This document shows, one piece after another, positions 1 through 9,654 of a stretch of DNA of 64,000 bases. Position numbers and translations under genes: made by a program. The DNA comes from Peltaster fructicola (lineage: Eukaryota; Ascomycota; Dothideomycetes), in contig CP051139.1 of the NCBI GenBank assembly GCA_001592805.2, positions 186,001 to 250,000 of the forward strand, read 5' to 3'. Within the stretch, counting starts at the first letter, position 1, and each line of letters opens with the position of its first letter. Below the pieces are notes generated by a model. The model had not been told where the DNA came from, searched no databases, and saw only the letters and a program-made list of their open reading frames with translations.

Positions 1-561
1 CACTCACAGCTGCACTCACTCTCTCAGACTTCGCATCACAGCACGCCGAACGACACAATGTTCCCGAGATTGAGGCACAAACGTCGCCAGAGCTCATTCT
101 CAATCCTCTGACGGTATCACGAAATCAAGAAGAGCGAGTACTTGTGGAGCCATCGGTGAACAGCGTCAGAGTCAGCATAAGGATAAAGCAGGCAGACGAG
201 ATCGAGCATATCTTGGTACACAAGTTTACGAGGTTCTTGACACAAAGAGCAGAAGCATTCTTCATCCTACGGCGGAAACCTGTGCCGGTATGTGTATTGA
301 GAGGGAAATGGAATACAACTGACAGGGCAAAGGGCTACGACATCTCCTTTCTGATTACGAACTACCATTGCGAGTCTATGCTGAAGGCGAAGATCGTCGA
401 CTTCGTACTGGAGTTCATGCAGGAGGTGGACAAGGAGATATCTGAGATGAAGCTCTTCCTTAACGCAAGAGCTCGTTTTGTGGCAGAGAGCTTCTTGACA
501 CCGGTATGAATCTCGCCCTTCACCCATTCTCAACACTAACTTCAACTGTCAGTTCGATTGA
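1..561 (+). CDS. ARPC4: Arp2/3 complex subunit 4 (ARPC4, p20), 5' end outside window
   Basis: ARPC4 is the 20-kDa core subunit of the Arp2/3 complex, which nucleates branched actin at endocytic patches. The reading frame is already open at the window edge and runs through 3-287, 333-503 and 553-561. Two short introns (288-332, 45 nt; 504-552, 49 nt) join in phase: the first restores the family motif [13 protein letters not shown], the second gives the C-terminus TPFD. Other family landmarks visible are [27 protein letters not shown] and [11 protein letters not shown]. About 154 residues are present; the family is about 168-170, so only some 15 N-terminal residues lie upstream of the window. 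A GTG near 144 is internal and not a start. Confidence 0.93.
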
Positions 562-1204
562 TATACCATTCAGTACAGTTTACAATCTCCCAGCTTGATG
601 CATGGGATGCATGGCAGCAGGAGAATCCATGCGCATGCGCTACAAGACGAACGACAAGACATATGGCATCATGTAAGTAAAACGTAGCAGAAGCAGACAG
701 GACAGTAAGTATCATGCCTTATCACTTCGGTCCACATGTTGCATTTGTTCACAACGTTCCGGGAGTCATGGTAGCACCATCTGCTACCACTGAGTGGAAC
801 GTATACTAGGCCCATCATTCCTTACTTCCAGACTGCATTACGTGATGTACTCATGCATATCTACTCTTCCTTCATATCTTGGTTCCGCTCTCATGCTGCT
901 CGAGAGCTGGTAAGAAGAGCCGCTCCCTGACAGCATCGTCAAGGAGCATACCAAAGTCGAGACCCTTGTCCTGCTCATATAGGTTTGAGCTCCTTCCTAA
1001 GTTGCAGACTTGGCGGCTTGCCACGGTTGTTCGCGGCGCACCGAGCTAGCGCGGCACGAGCTCTCGTGTGTTTATAAGCTTGTGATATTGCTTCTGATTT
1101 CACTTACAACAACAATCACAATCGCCGCCGCGACCGTGTCTTGTTATAAAACCAATAACTGATCACAAGCAGCCACTCTCACGACCGCATCTTCGCATTC
1201 CTCA
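562..1204. other. intergenic region between ARPC4 and the RRM-like gene
   Basis: No coding region is seen. It should hold the ARPC4 terminator and the promoter of the downstream gene. A TATA-like box and a CCAAT box lie close to the downstream ATG and are listed separately. The rest shows no repeat or structure that I recognise. Confidence 0.6.
1145..1156 (+). promoter_or_regulatory. TATA-like box with adjacent CCAAT motif
   Basis: TATAAAA at 1145-1151 is followed directly by CCAAT at 1152-1156, about 50-60 bp before the ATG at 1205. The position fits a core promoter with a short leader. Motif matching only, with no transcription start data. Confidence 0.35.
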
Positions 1205-3840
1205 ATGACATCGTTCTTGGCAACGGTGGCATCATGGAGGATAACGACTCGTAGGCCATCGCTACGGTCGCAAGGTGTCACGAATACTGACTACAACAGT
1301 TCCTACACACACATTCCGCCATACCACGACAGTGAGGACTGGCCACTGAGCTCCATCATGCAGCCAGCCATGTCCAGTGATCGCAAGCGTCGCCACTCAT
1401 CCTCAAGCAACGACAGCACCATGACTCAGATCTTCGGCCATGGACAGACCTACCAAGCTGCTGAAGAGGAGGTTACCGCTCGCGCAGTCAGCAGCACCGT
1501 TGGCAAGCCACCAGGTTCAACTCACTACATCTTGGGTCAGCACGACCTTGCTGGTTGGGATCCGGCTACCATGTACATTGGTGGCGTCATTCCAGACCGC
1601 AACACCACTCCAAGTAACAGTGGTACCGACAACAGCGGCACTGACAAGAGTATCGATTCTGCAACTCCATACAACTCGCCAAGCACTGGCATCACAGGCG
1701 TACTCACCCAAACTACTCCTTCACCGATCGTTGCCCATAACGCTCACTACAGCCGTGCCTCTATTCACTCTACCGACGCATTGCTTGATACTCCCACTCG
1801 TAGCACCACTACGACTGGACAAAACACATCGGGCCAGCTGCGCTCCGCTGTCAATAACGTCTATGTGCCTCGCAATGTCGCGCATCGTGCCAACACTGTT
1901 GCCAGCACACGCAACATCAGGGAGAACTGGCGTAACATCTCCAACACTACCGCCGCAAACGCTTCAATCATGAGTGGTCGTGCTGCCGCACCAGGAGGAG
2001 TGTCATTTCCAATCGCTCTGAGCAACCCATTCATGCCGCGTGGTCTCATGCAGGGCAGCTATGCTTCAGTTGCTGCTTCCGCCAACAATGCACCTCAGCG
2101 ATCCCACGCAACTCCTACTCAGGCCAGCGCTGGCAATGCTATTGTCCGCAACAATGATCAGACCTCGAGCGACGCACGTCAGCTCACACGTGATGATGTT
2201 CTACTGGGACGATCTGCAGATGAGCTCATTGCTGTCATCAAGTCAGGCTCTTGGGATCTGCCAAATGGAGAGAATGGCTCACCTGAGCGTTCAGCTCGCT
2301 CTCGTCTCGGCCGTGGACTCTTCTCTGCCCTCGGACGTCGCGGCGTTCGGGCACAGGGCTCTGCTGGCCCTACTGCTACACGCCTTTCGACGATGGTTCT
2401 TGCGCAGCGTGAGCGTGATGCTCGCGCCCTAGCTCGCATCGGCCGCCAGCTCAGTGCTCCGGCTTGGTTCGGAAGCGTACAGTTTCAAGATGTGGTTCCA
2501 AGCGTCGAGAACCTGCTCAAGGACATGCCGTTCATCACTCCGCTTGGCGGCCACGTTGTTCCAGACTATGGTGTCATTCACATCGTCGAGGTATATCAAG
2601 ATGAACACATGCAGTAATACGGACTAATCCTTTTCACAGCCGCCATTTCATGTCACCAAGGCTGAGATTCTCAACCTCTTGGGCAAGTCCGCTCAGATCA
2701 AGTCTCAGCCTATTGGTACTTCTTACTTCGCCGTTCACATCATGATGGACCGCAACACTGGCAAGACTCAGGATGCCTTCGTCGAAGTTTCCTGCCATGA
2801 AGAGGCTGCCACCATCGCTGCTCACTTCAGTCGTCGTGAGGCTGAAGGTCGTCGCCTCACACTTGGCAACAAGCCTGCACAGGTCAAGCAATCATCCAAC
2901 GAGGAGATGATGAAGGCCATCTTCCCATTCGCAAAGTTCGTCAGCTGGCACGGCGCCAACCCTGTGGTCAACTACACTCCTACTCAGTACTATCCTGGCG
3001 TCGTAGCGGCACGCTTTGATGGCTTCATCGGTCATGACGAGGCTGCTCTCATGATCAAGTGGCTTACTGAGCCTGGTCGTGTAAGTACACAGAGTGTTCT
3101 TGTTGAGTAATTACTGATGACTCCAGTCTCCTTTCATTGCTCGCGGCCCAAATCGCCTCTACGAGAACGTCATCACTCTACTTCACAAGTACCCAGTCTA
3201 CGCCTCCAACTTGGTCAGCCTCAAAGACCGCAAGCGTGTCTACGACATTGCCTTCACAGCAATCAAGTCTCTCTCCACGATTCTGCGTGAAGACAATGAC
3301 GTCCCACTCCAGGCTCGTCTCGACACTCGCCTTCTGCAGGAGTTGGTCATCGCTAGTCTCACCTTTCCACTGTTCACCGACGCTCAGAAGGCTGAAATGG
3401 TCCGCGAGCTCCGCATTGATGGTCGATTCGATGGGCTTGTCTTCAATCATGGCATGCAGGTGGCCTTGGGTGGTACTCACGAGCACGCTTCCCGCATGCC
3501 GTTCTGTGTTCTTGTCCGTCAGCCAGGCATACCTGACAACTTCTTCAAGGTAAGATACAGCTGGAGCGTCTAACTATCAGCGCTGACATTGATACAGTAC
3601 TACTGCAACCTAATTCGCGAGCAGTCCAACAAGACACTGGCAGGACTCACCTATGGCGAAGTGCAAGCCTTGGTTGCTGCCCGCCAGAATGAACATGCTG
3701 ATGAGCCATTCCTTGCGTTCCGCATCGACTACGGCGTCTCTGCCGAGGAGCTTGGCTACATGACCTTATCGGATTGCGCAATCATGGAGTTCGATGCACT
3801 GGCCAAGATGCTCTGCGCTGCGATCAGTCAAGACAACTAG
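1205..3840 (+). CDS. RRM-like RNA-binding protein, 830 aa, function unknown
   Basis: Four exons (1205-2590, 2640-3080, 3127-3549, 3598-3840) with introns of 49, 46 and 48 nt, all phase 0. The first about 460 residues are Ser/Thr/Asn-rich and look disordered, with an RS-poor region and an Arg-rich patch near residue 375. From about residue 463 an RRM-like fold begins: an RNP2-like segment (FAVHIMMDR) and an RNP1-like segment (KTQDAFVEV). About 280 well-structured residues follow that I cannot place in a named domain. The layout fits a conserved ascomycete RNA-binding protein, but I do not recognise a characterised orthologue. A later Met at 1369 is an alternative start. High confidence in the gene model, low in any specific role. 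Confidence 0.82.
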
Positions 3841-4042
3841 TCTTGGCGGGTGGCCTTGATCGACAGTCTCGGACAGCCTTGTCCAGTTGACAAGCAGACG
3901 CTCCTGATATGCATAGCGAAACGCGACCTCGTTGCAGGCCTGCGGATAATGTTTCCAGTAATGGCTCCTCCTTACTATAGCTGAGGTAGTCTCACAGTAA
4001 AAATGGCGAGTGCCAATCATAAAAGCAAGATCTCACTCTCTG
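3841..4042. other. short convergent 3' region
   Basis: The RRM-like gene and the methyltransferase converge here. Nothing else is seen. Confidence 0.5.
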
Positions 4043-4759
4043 TCATACAAGCCTGCCTCGTGCTATAAACATATCCCTGTGAGAGACGGCTCCCTTCTCC
4101 TCTTCACCGATCTTGACCCGCTCTGGCACAACAATGAAGCCAAAGTCTTCGAATCCTGCCAACTTGTACAAGTCTGCAGTCTGCCTTTCGTTGAAGCCGT
4201 GCTGCTTCACTGTGTGAGCCATTTTGTGCTTATGACCCTTGTGAGCATGCTCGAAGGGCAGAAAGTCTACCACGATCAGCACTCCTGTGGCAAGCTTCAG
4301 TCGCTTGGCGAGAGCTTTTAGCAAGAGCTCGGGCTCGGGAACGTGATGCAGTGCGAGCGAGATGATGGCTACATCGTAGTGTTCGTTCACCTCTGGTAGA
4401 TGGTCGTAGTCGCTATTGGTGATATCTGCTACAGCGCCGTGTGCTTCTTGTGGTGTGTAACCGAGCTTTGACATGGCTATGTTGTACCTGTCTACCATGC
4501 CTTCACTGATATCGAGTCCAGTAATGGTCGTCACGAATGGCTTCAGTGCGACCGAGGCGGCTCCTGTGCCACAAGCATAGTCAAGCAGCTTTACAGGTCG
4601 AGGGTCCTTGGCTGAAGTCCATTGTGCACCGATCCAATCTTTGTTCTGCTGCAGATATGTTGCTAGCATTGATGACAGCTGCAGCTGCCATGGATCTAAG
4701 TCGTAGGTCGCTGCGAACTCGTCGAACGCATTCTTGTTCGCTTGCGTGAGGTCCGCCAT
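4043..4759 (-). CDS. class I SAM-dependent methyltransferase, 238 aa
   Basis: Single-exon gene. Residues about 55-65 carry the SAM-binding motif I (LLDYACGTGAAS), followed by an acidic motif II (GLDISEGMVDRYN) and a motif IV-like stretch (YDVAIISLALHHVPEPELLLK). This is the Methyltransf_11/25 (UbiE-like) layout. The length is normal for a stand-alone small-molecule methyltransferase, and no signal peptide or membrane segment is visible. The substrate cannot be told from sequence. It lies alone between the RRM-like gene (convergent) and the Mpv17-family gene (divergent), so context gives no clue to a pathway. Confidence 0.88.
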   Translation of the reverse strand: MADLTQANKNAFDEFAATYDLDPWQLQLSSMLATYLQQNKDWIGAQWTSAKDPRPVKLLDYACGTGAASVALKPFVTTITGLDISEGMVDRYNIAMSKLGYTPQEAHGAVADITNSDYDHLPEVNEHYDVAIISLALHHVPEPELLLKALAKRLKLATGVLIVVDFLPFEHAHKGHKHKMAHTVKQHGFNERQTADLYKLAGFEDFGFIVVPERVKIGEEEKGAVSHRDMFIARGRLV

Positions 4760-5203
4760 TATTAGCAGTATGCTACGAGGCGAAGATGGAGGAAGGATAG
4801 CCAGGCGATAAAATAGTCCTTCATGGAGACATCATTATCATTCGGAGACTTTCTTCACAGTCCTCTCATTGCTTACAACGCCTCATACTCCAAAGTAAAG
4901 AGCGCTTATATCGTCCTTCGGTCGAATGTCGATCACGGAGTCGAGTCTGAGGCCAAACTAACGTATCATCATGCAATGAGAACAATGCTGTCGACCGAGC
5001 TCTGCGCAAGCTTGGGAAGGAGGAAGGTGACGAGAATTTGACGGCGAACTCAAGTCAAGAACTTGTTTTCATGCTTCCACAATGGCAACAACAATCGCCA
5101 GAAGTGACTTGAGTCGATGAGGCTCTCTCTCAATCAGTCCTAAGTACACGTTCTCCTCACTACTCAAGGTCTTGCATCGCCTATACAACTCAGCATAATA
5201 GCC
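4760..5203. other. divergent intergenic region
   Basis: This is the promoter region shared by the methyltransferase (minus) and the Mpv17-family gene (plus). A 72-codon open frame at 4823-5041 has no protein-like composition and was not accepted. No clear motif is seen. Confidence 0.5.
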
Positions 5204-5930
5204 ATGGACTCACCAATGCTCAAGGTGACGATACAGGCAGCACTGCTCAATGCTCTCAGCAACACACTCGCTCAGCTGATCACATGCTATCGTACCAACG
5301 TACGTATGCCAGTGCTGGCTCGAATGCATAGCTGAGACGTTTCAGACATCATACGCGCTCAACTATCACGATCTTGCAGCTTTCGTAACCTTCTCACTCA
5401 TAGCTTCACCTCCCAATTATATCTGGCAGACATGGCTTGAGGCGTCATTCCCAGGCTATGCAGGCAGTCTGACGCCGAAAGAGAAGGAGAAGCTTGTGGA
5501 TGAAGTGGTAGCAGGACGATCATCAGGTGTGGACAACGGCGTGGCAACCATACGCAATGAGAAGAAGCTTGCAATGACAACTTCGTCCACAACACAGGAT
5601 CCCGTGAAGGCCAAAAGGAAGCTCGACCTCAAGAACACAGCTATCAAGTTTCTGCTTGATCAGACCGTTGGAGCAGCTGCAAACACGATTCTCTTCATAA
5701 TCGGAATAGCCATATTGCAGGGCAGGAGTTTCGACCAAGGTATTGCTGAGTGTCGTGAGGGCTTCTGGCCATTGATACGAGCAGGACAACGTCTGTGGCC
5801 GTTGGTAAGTCTGATCAATCTCACGCTTGTGCCAGTCGAGCAGCGCATGATCTTTGGAAGCATTGTCGGTGTCTTCTGGGGGATATTCTTAAGCTTGATG
5901 AGCAGCGGGAAGAAGACGAAGACTTCTTAG
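5204..5930 (+). CDS. Mpv17/PMP22 family integral membrane protein, 226 aa
   Basis: Two exons, 5204-5299 and 5346-5930, with a 46-nt phase-0 intron. Mpv17/PMP22 proteins (yeast Sym1, peroxisomal PMP22) are four-helix proteins of the inner mitochondrial or peroxisomal membrane. The C-terminal half carries the family signature: LLDQTVGAAANTILF, then EGFWPLIRAGQRLWP, INLTLVPVEQRMIFGSIVGVFWG. The N-terminal helix with an AQ pair and the YIWQTWLE segment also fit. A polar insert rich in Lys, Glu and Ser (about residues 65-110) separates the helices. The family is certain; the choice between mitochondrion and peroxisome is not. The stop codon is the first base triplet of the adjacent minisatellite. 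Confidence 0.85.
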
Positions 5931-6071
5931 ACCATGTACATTTCGTCTTCCTAGAGCATGTACCATTCGTCTTAATAGAGCATGTACATTTCGTCTTTCC
6001 AGACCTTGTACACTTGGTCTCCCTCGATCATGTACACTTCTTCTTCCTAGATCACATACACTCATAGACCT
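5928..6071. repeat. 24-bp minisatellite, six units
   Basis: Six head-to-tail 24-bp units at 5928-5951, 5952-5975, 5976-5999, 6000-6023, 6024-6047 and 6048-6071. The core is a near-palindromic ATGTACAT followed by TTCGTCTTCC. Units differ at a few positions, most in the last copy. Unit 1 starts exactly at the TAG stop of the Mpv17-family gene, and because 24 is a multiple of three, four of the six units repeat an in-phase TAG. The array ends 14 bp before the stop of the convergent Rqt4-like gene, so it fills the convergent gap. Confidence 0.9.
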
Positions 6072-6084
6072 GAGAGTCTTGTCG

Positions 6085-7689
6085 TCAACCACAAGCAGGC
6101 TCCTCGGTGTTCAAGACTCGACCATCGATGCGACTCCCATACAAGCCACCATCAAGGATCCACTTCTCGTTGTCATCCTCATCCATCTGAACTCTTCGCC
6201 AAGTGCTTGGCTTCTCTCGTTGTGTCTCCTTGCCCTTGGCAGTCCTCACAGTAGGACGAATCATGGCACCCATCAATGGGTTGTTGCTGAATGCACCTGC
6301 AGTCTCAGGAGCAGGAGGCACATAGTCGTCTTCGACAGGCTCTTCGGCCGCGAAACTTGGCTTCTCAATATTGGCCATCCGCTTGACTACCTTTCCACTC
6401 TTGATGTCGATGCTGGCGACCACCTGACGCTTCTCGTACTCAGGCTTGGCATTCCACTCCATCTCTCGCATGATACGTTGTTGCTTCTTCAGCTGCTGAG
6501 CGCGCTCTTGTGGACTTGCCCACATATTCGTGCCTGCTGAAGGCAGATCGTAGTCTGCTGCTTCGTCGTGAACCTGTGTTCGACGAGTATTGTTGGCCTG
6601 AAAGTTCAGTAGCTTGTCACGATGTGCTTTTGCTTTGCTGCCGGCCTCATCGTCTTCTACGTCTGAAGACAACGGTGAAGACCGTGTTGTGCTGGCCTGC
6701 GCCAGGAATTCTCGACCTGTGAACGCTCTGGCTTTGCCGACCGCCACGTCTGCTTTCTTGTGTGAAGCATTATTGACACGCATTCGCTCTTCACCACGCT
6801 CCTCCTTGAGTACCCTCAGCACCTTCGTGATCTCCTCTGGTGAGAGTAGTGGCTTATGACAGAACGTGCATGGTCCTAGACCTTGCTTGACACATATGAC
6901 CTTACCACAGTTCATGCAGTTTGGTGCAATGTCCAGTAATGGATGCCTCGTGGCCATGCAATTGCACTGTCGCTTCAAATCGTCGGAGCTGTCGCCTACC
7001 GCCAGCGACGGGTTTGTTTGTATCTCTAGCGTGCGTATCGCAGAATCGAGGTCCGATAGAGCTGTAGACGCACCGTGCATAGCAGTACCTCCAGAGATAT
7101 TGACCTTAGTCTTGGGCGCCGGACTCGCCGTCCGTGATGATGCTGCACTCTTCTTTGGCGCCAAGGCATCACCGACAAGCTGTCCTGAGGCGGAGGGTGG
7201 AAGTTTCGAGGTAATGGGCTTGGTGGTCAGACTCGCATCTCCCGTGATCAGTGGTAGTTGTGTGGCGTCTGGTGTGAGCGCAAGGTTTGCAGCGACCTGC
7301 TTCTGTCGAGCCTGCTTAGGCATGTAGTCCTGCTCGTCGTGCTTTCGATATGCGCCATCGATTGCGCCATGATCGTTGATCTGTCGGGCTGGTAGAGCAT
7401 GAATGTTTGCTTTCTTCTTCGCCTGCTTCGGTCGTCCTTTCGGCACATCTGAGGTCGAAGGTGTTGCTGCTGGTCGAGCCTCTTCAGGAGGACGTTGTCG
7501 CCTCTGGTTGAAGCTCGAGATGAACTCTAGTGCTTGTGCAGAATCCCCGAGTATGTCCTTGAGATGTTCTGCCGCCTGCGTTCTTGGCAGAGTGTCTGTG
7601 TAGGTGATGATCTGCTTCAAGCTCTCCTCATCAAGTGGGAGGAGTTGTGTAAGACGAGGCAACGCCCAAGTCTGCAGCGTACTCGCCAT
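6085..7689 (-). CDS. RQT4: Rqt4/TRIP4 (ASC-1)-type zinc finger protein, 534 aa
   Basis: Single-exon gene. Residues about 240-290 form the zf-C2HC5 finger of activating signal cointegrator 1: CNCMATRHPLLDIAPNC, CMNCGKVIC, then GLGPCTFCHKPL. Downstream are the family segment ending NMWASPQERAQQLKKQQRIM and a conserved block around EYEKRQVVASIDIKSGKVVKRM. Yeast Rqt4, the counterpart, belongs to the ribosome quality-control trigger complex with the Slh1 helicase and Cue3; it acts on collided ribosomes in the cytosol. The rest is low-complexity linker rich in Ala, Ser and Lys. It is convergent with the Mpv17-family gene across the minisatellite. Confidence 0.85.
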   Translation of the reverse strand: MASTLQTWALPRLTQLLPLDEESLKQIITYTDTLPRTQAAEHLKDILGDSAQALEFISSFNQRRQRPPEEARPAATPSTSDVPKGRPKQAKKKANIHALPARQINDHGAIDGAYRKHDEQDYMPKQARQKQVAANLALTPDATQLPLITGDASLTTKPITSKLPPSASGQLVGDALAPKKSAASSRTASPAPKTKVNISGGTAMHGASTALSDLDSAIRTLEIQTNPSLAVGDSSDDLKRQCNCMATRHPLLDIAPNCMNCGKVICVKQGLGPCTFCHKPLLSPEEITKVLRVLKEERGEERMRVNNASHKKADVAVGKARAFTGREFLAQASTTRSSPLSSDVEDDEAGSKAKAHRDKLLNFQANNTRRTQVHDEAADYDLPSAGTNMWASPQERAQQLKKQQRIMREMEWNAKPEYEKRQVVASIDIKSGKVVKRMANIEKPSFAAEEPVEDDYVPPAPETAGAFSNNPLMGAMIRPTVRTAKGKETQREKPSTWRRVQMDEDDNEKWILDGGLYGSRIDGRVLNTEEPACG

Positions 7690-8341
7690 CCTCGAAGCTC
7701 GCCGTCCTAGATACCTGACTTGTGTCGTGTATGCCGTTTGCTATCCGCCAGCACAAATGGTGACTTCATACACGCCTCTCCAGTAAACGGCTGCTTCCTG
7801 GTACGGACCGAAGCGTCTCTGACAGACAACAGCCTCTTCTCCTCCTGAGCGCAGAGCGACGGCAAATTCTAACGATGGAACGGACCGCCGCCTCTGTATG
7901 ATCTTTATTCCAACTTCAGGACACGTAAAAGGCTGGTGTTAACCCAAAGGTCATCGAGATCAGCATCGTCATCTCATCTTTGGTGATGTGGCGTCGCGAA
8001 GTTGCGCAAAGGCGTCGCAACGCTGGGGCACGAAGCTGGCAGTGAGAACGCCGAAGAATACGCGATGTGCACTGCTGCGGCACAGGCGAGATGAACGTAT
8101 TCATTATCGCGACGTCGCGACGACACTGAGATGAGTAAGCGGATGAGAATGCTGAGTGTTCGTGAAGGTCAAGAGGATAAATTGACGATCTGAAGGCATC
8201 ACTGATCAGACTCGAGAGGTCCAATCGATGCAGCTGACTTATTGCTACAGTACAGAATTGAAAGACGATTAGCCACCCGTAAACCCATTCACGAGCGCCA
8301 TACAAAAGCAGAAGACCTCCCATCCCGTAGACCGCCATCCT
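7690..8341. other. intergenic region, tandem minus-strand genes
   Basis: This contains the promoter of the Rqt4-like gene and the 3' region of the Zn2Cys6 gene. An open frame of 140 codons (7916-8338, minus) begins four bases after the Zn2Cys6 stop. It lacks protein-like composition and looks like 3' untranslated sequence. Confidence 0.5.
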
Positions 8342-9497
8342 TTACCCGATAGGATCCTTCGATATGTAGACCATATCTGTCTGAACACTGGCATCCTTCA
8401 TCTCGACACGCGGACGCTCCGCACCATCAATCGACATGCCCGAGAGCGACTCGGGCCCGTGTGTTGGCACACCGTTGACAGGATCTGGATAGATGTAGCT
8501 GCCAGGCTGAGGAGGAGGAAGAGTAGGAGTATGAGGTTCGTCGGTCGCGCGCTTGGCTCCAGCCATCTGTCCTGGCCCAGGAGGTTGAGCATAGCCCGGC
8601 TGCTGGTAGCCAGGAGGAGGAGGAGGATATTGTCCAGGCTGAGGAGGAGGCTGCGAAGGCCCTGGCTGTTGTTGTTGCTGTTGTTGAGGAGGAGGAGGTT
8701 GTGGTTGTTGTTGTTGAGCATAAGGATCCCCACGCAGTGGCTGACCGTATGCGCCATAAAGCTGAGCGTTGGCTGGAGGTTGCTGACCACGCCAGACAGT
8801 ATGCGCTGGAACGAAGGCTTGTGTTTGTGCTGACACGGGAGTGAAGACACACTCTTGAGAGAAGCGCTGACAGTTGGTACATCGACCATCCTCTGATTGA
8901 TCGAAACCAGAGCAACGAATCTGTCAAGGTCAGCCATGGCGAGCTGAATCATCAACACGTGCACCTACCTTTCTGCGCCGACAATAGCGACAGGCTATCG
9001 CAGTACGTTGACGAGGAGCAGGTTGCGCCGGAGCATACTGCATCGGAGGCGGAGGCTGACCGTACGCTGGATTGTACATCTGTGGTGGAGCCGGCAATGC
9101 GCGATACTGGTCAGGATGTTGAGGCTGCAAGGTCTGCATCGTCGGACCAGGCTGTGGGAGAGCTTGTGAGATAGGCGGGATCTGTTGAGTGGGAGTCGAG
9201 TTAGTTGGTTCACCTTGCAGCGCTGGGTCGATCGCAGCCGCCATGATTGCTGGTAGGAACTACGCTGTGCTACGGGATGTGAAGGGAAGGGTGGTATCAG
9301 GCACGGTTCGTCATCATTGTGGAGAAGGAGGAGGGAAGTGTCAGGAAAGCGGGCTTTTTCTTTGAGACCAGCTTTTTTGGCGTTGTTGTCCAATATCTTG
9401 GCAAAAAGAGCGACAATGCATGCATGCATGTAACTCACCTGGTTAGGTCTAGGCACAAATTGGCCGTTCGGCGCAGGCGACCATTGCTGCTGTGGCG

Positions 9498-9531
<34 letters not shown>

Positions 9532-9654
9532 TTGTTGTTGTTGTTGTTGTTGTATCACAGCGCTCTGCGAAGGAGATTGATTTGGTGGTGGTTGCTGAGG
9601 GTTTTGAGATGCATTGGGATTCCAGGTAGGAGTTTGGGAGGGGTTCGAGTACAT
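8342..9654 (-). CDS. Zn2Cys6 transcription factor with glutamine/proline-rich arms, 361 aa
   Basis: Three exons, 9439-9654, 8969-9259 and 8342-8920. Splicing at the 48-nt second intron (8921-8968) rebuilds the binuclear zinc cluster at about residues 162-199: CRYCRRRKIRCSG, then DGRCTNCQRFSQEC. All six cysteines are present. Flanking arms are Gln/Pro-rich with a perfect polyglutamine run near residue 35, typical of activation or condensate-forming regions. The first intron (9260-9438, 179 nt) is longer than its neighbours and remains open in frame, so an alternative start at the Met at 9244 is possible. No fungal_trans middle domain is present. It is a nuclear DNA-binding regulator with unknown targets. 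Confidence 0.8.
9500..9553 (-). repeat. CAG/CAA tract encoding polyglutamine
   Basis: An uninterrupted run of 18 glutamine codons in the first exon of the Zn2Cys6 gene. In coding orientation it is a block of CAA repeats followed by a block of CAG repeats, rather than a mixture. This points to two separate slippage expansions. Length polymorphism between strains is likely. Confidence 0.9.

Noticed and set aside
5795-6067. Open frame encoding octapeptide repeats (HVHFVF-type) over the minisatellite
   Set aside because: The repeat peptide is a direct product of the 24-bp DNA unit read in a frame other than that of the gene; no start or splice signal supports it.
7916-8338. 140-codon open frame on the minus strand just after the Zn2Cys6 stop
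   Set aside because: It starts four bases after the stop of the upstream gene, has no protein-like composition, and fits 3' untranslated sequence.
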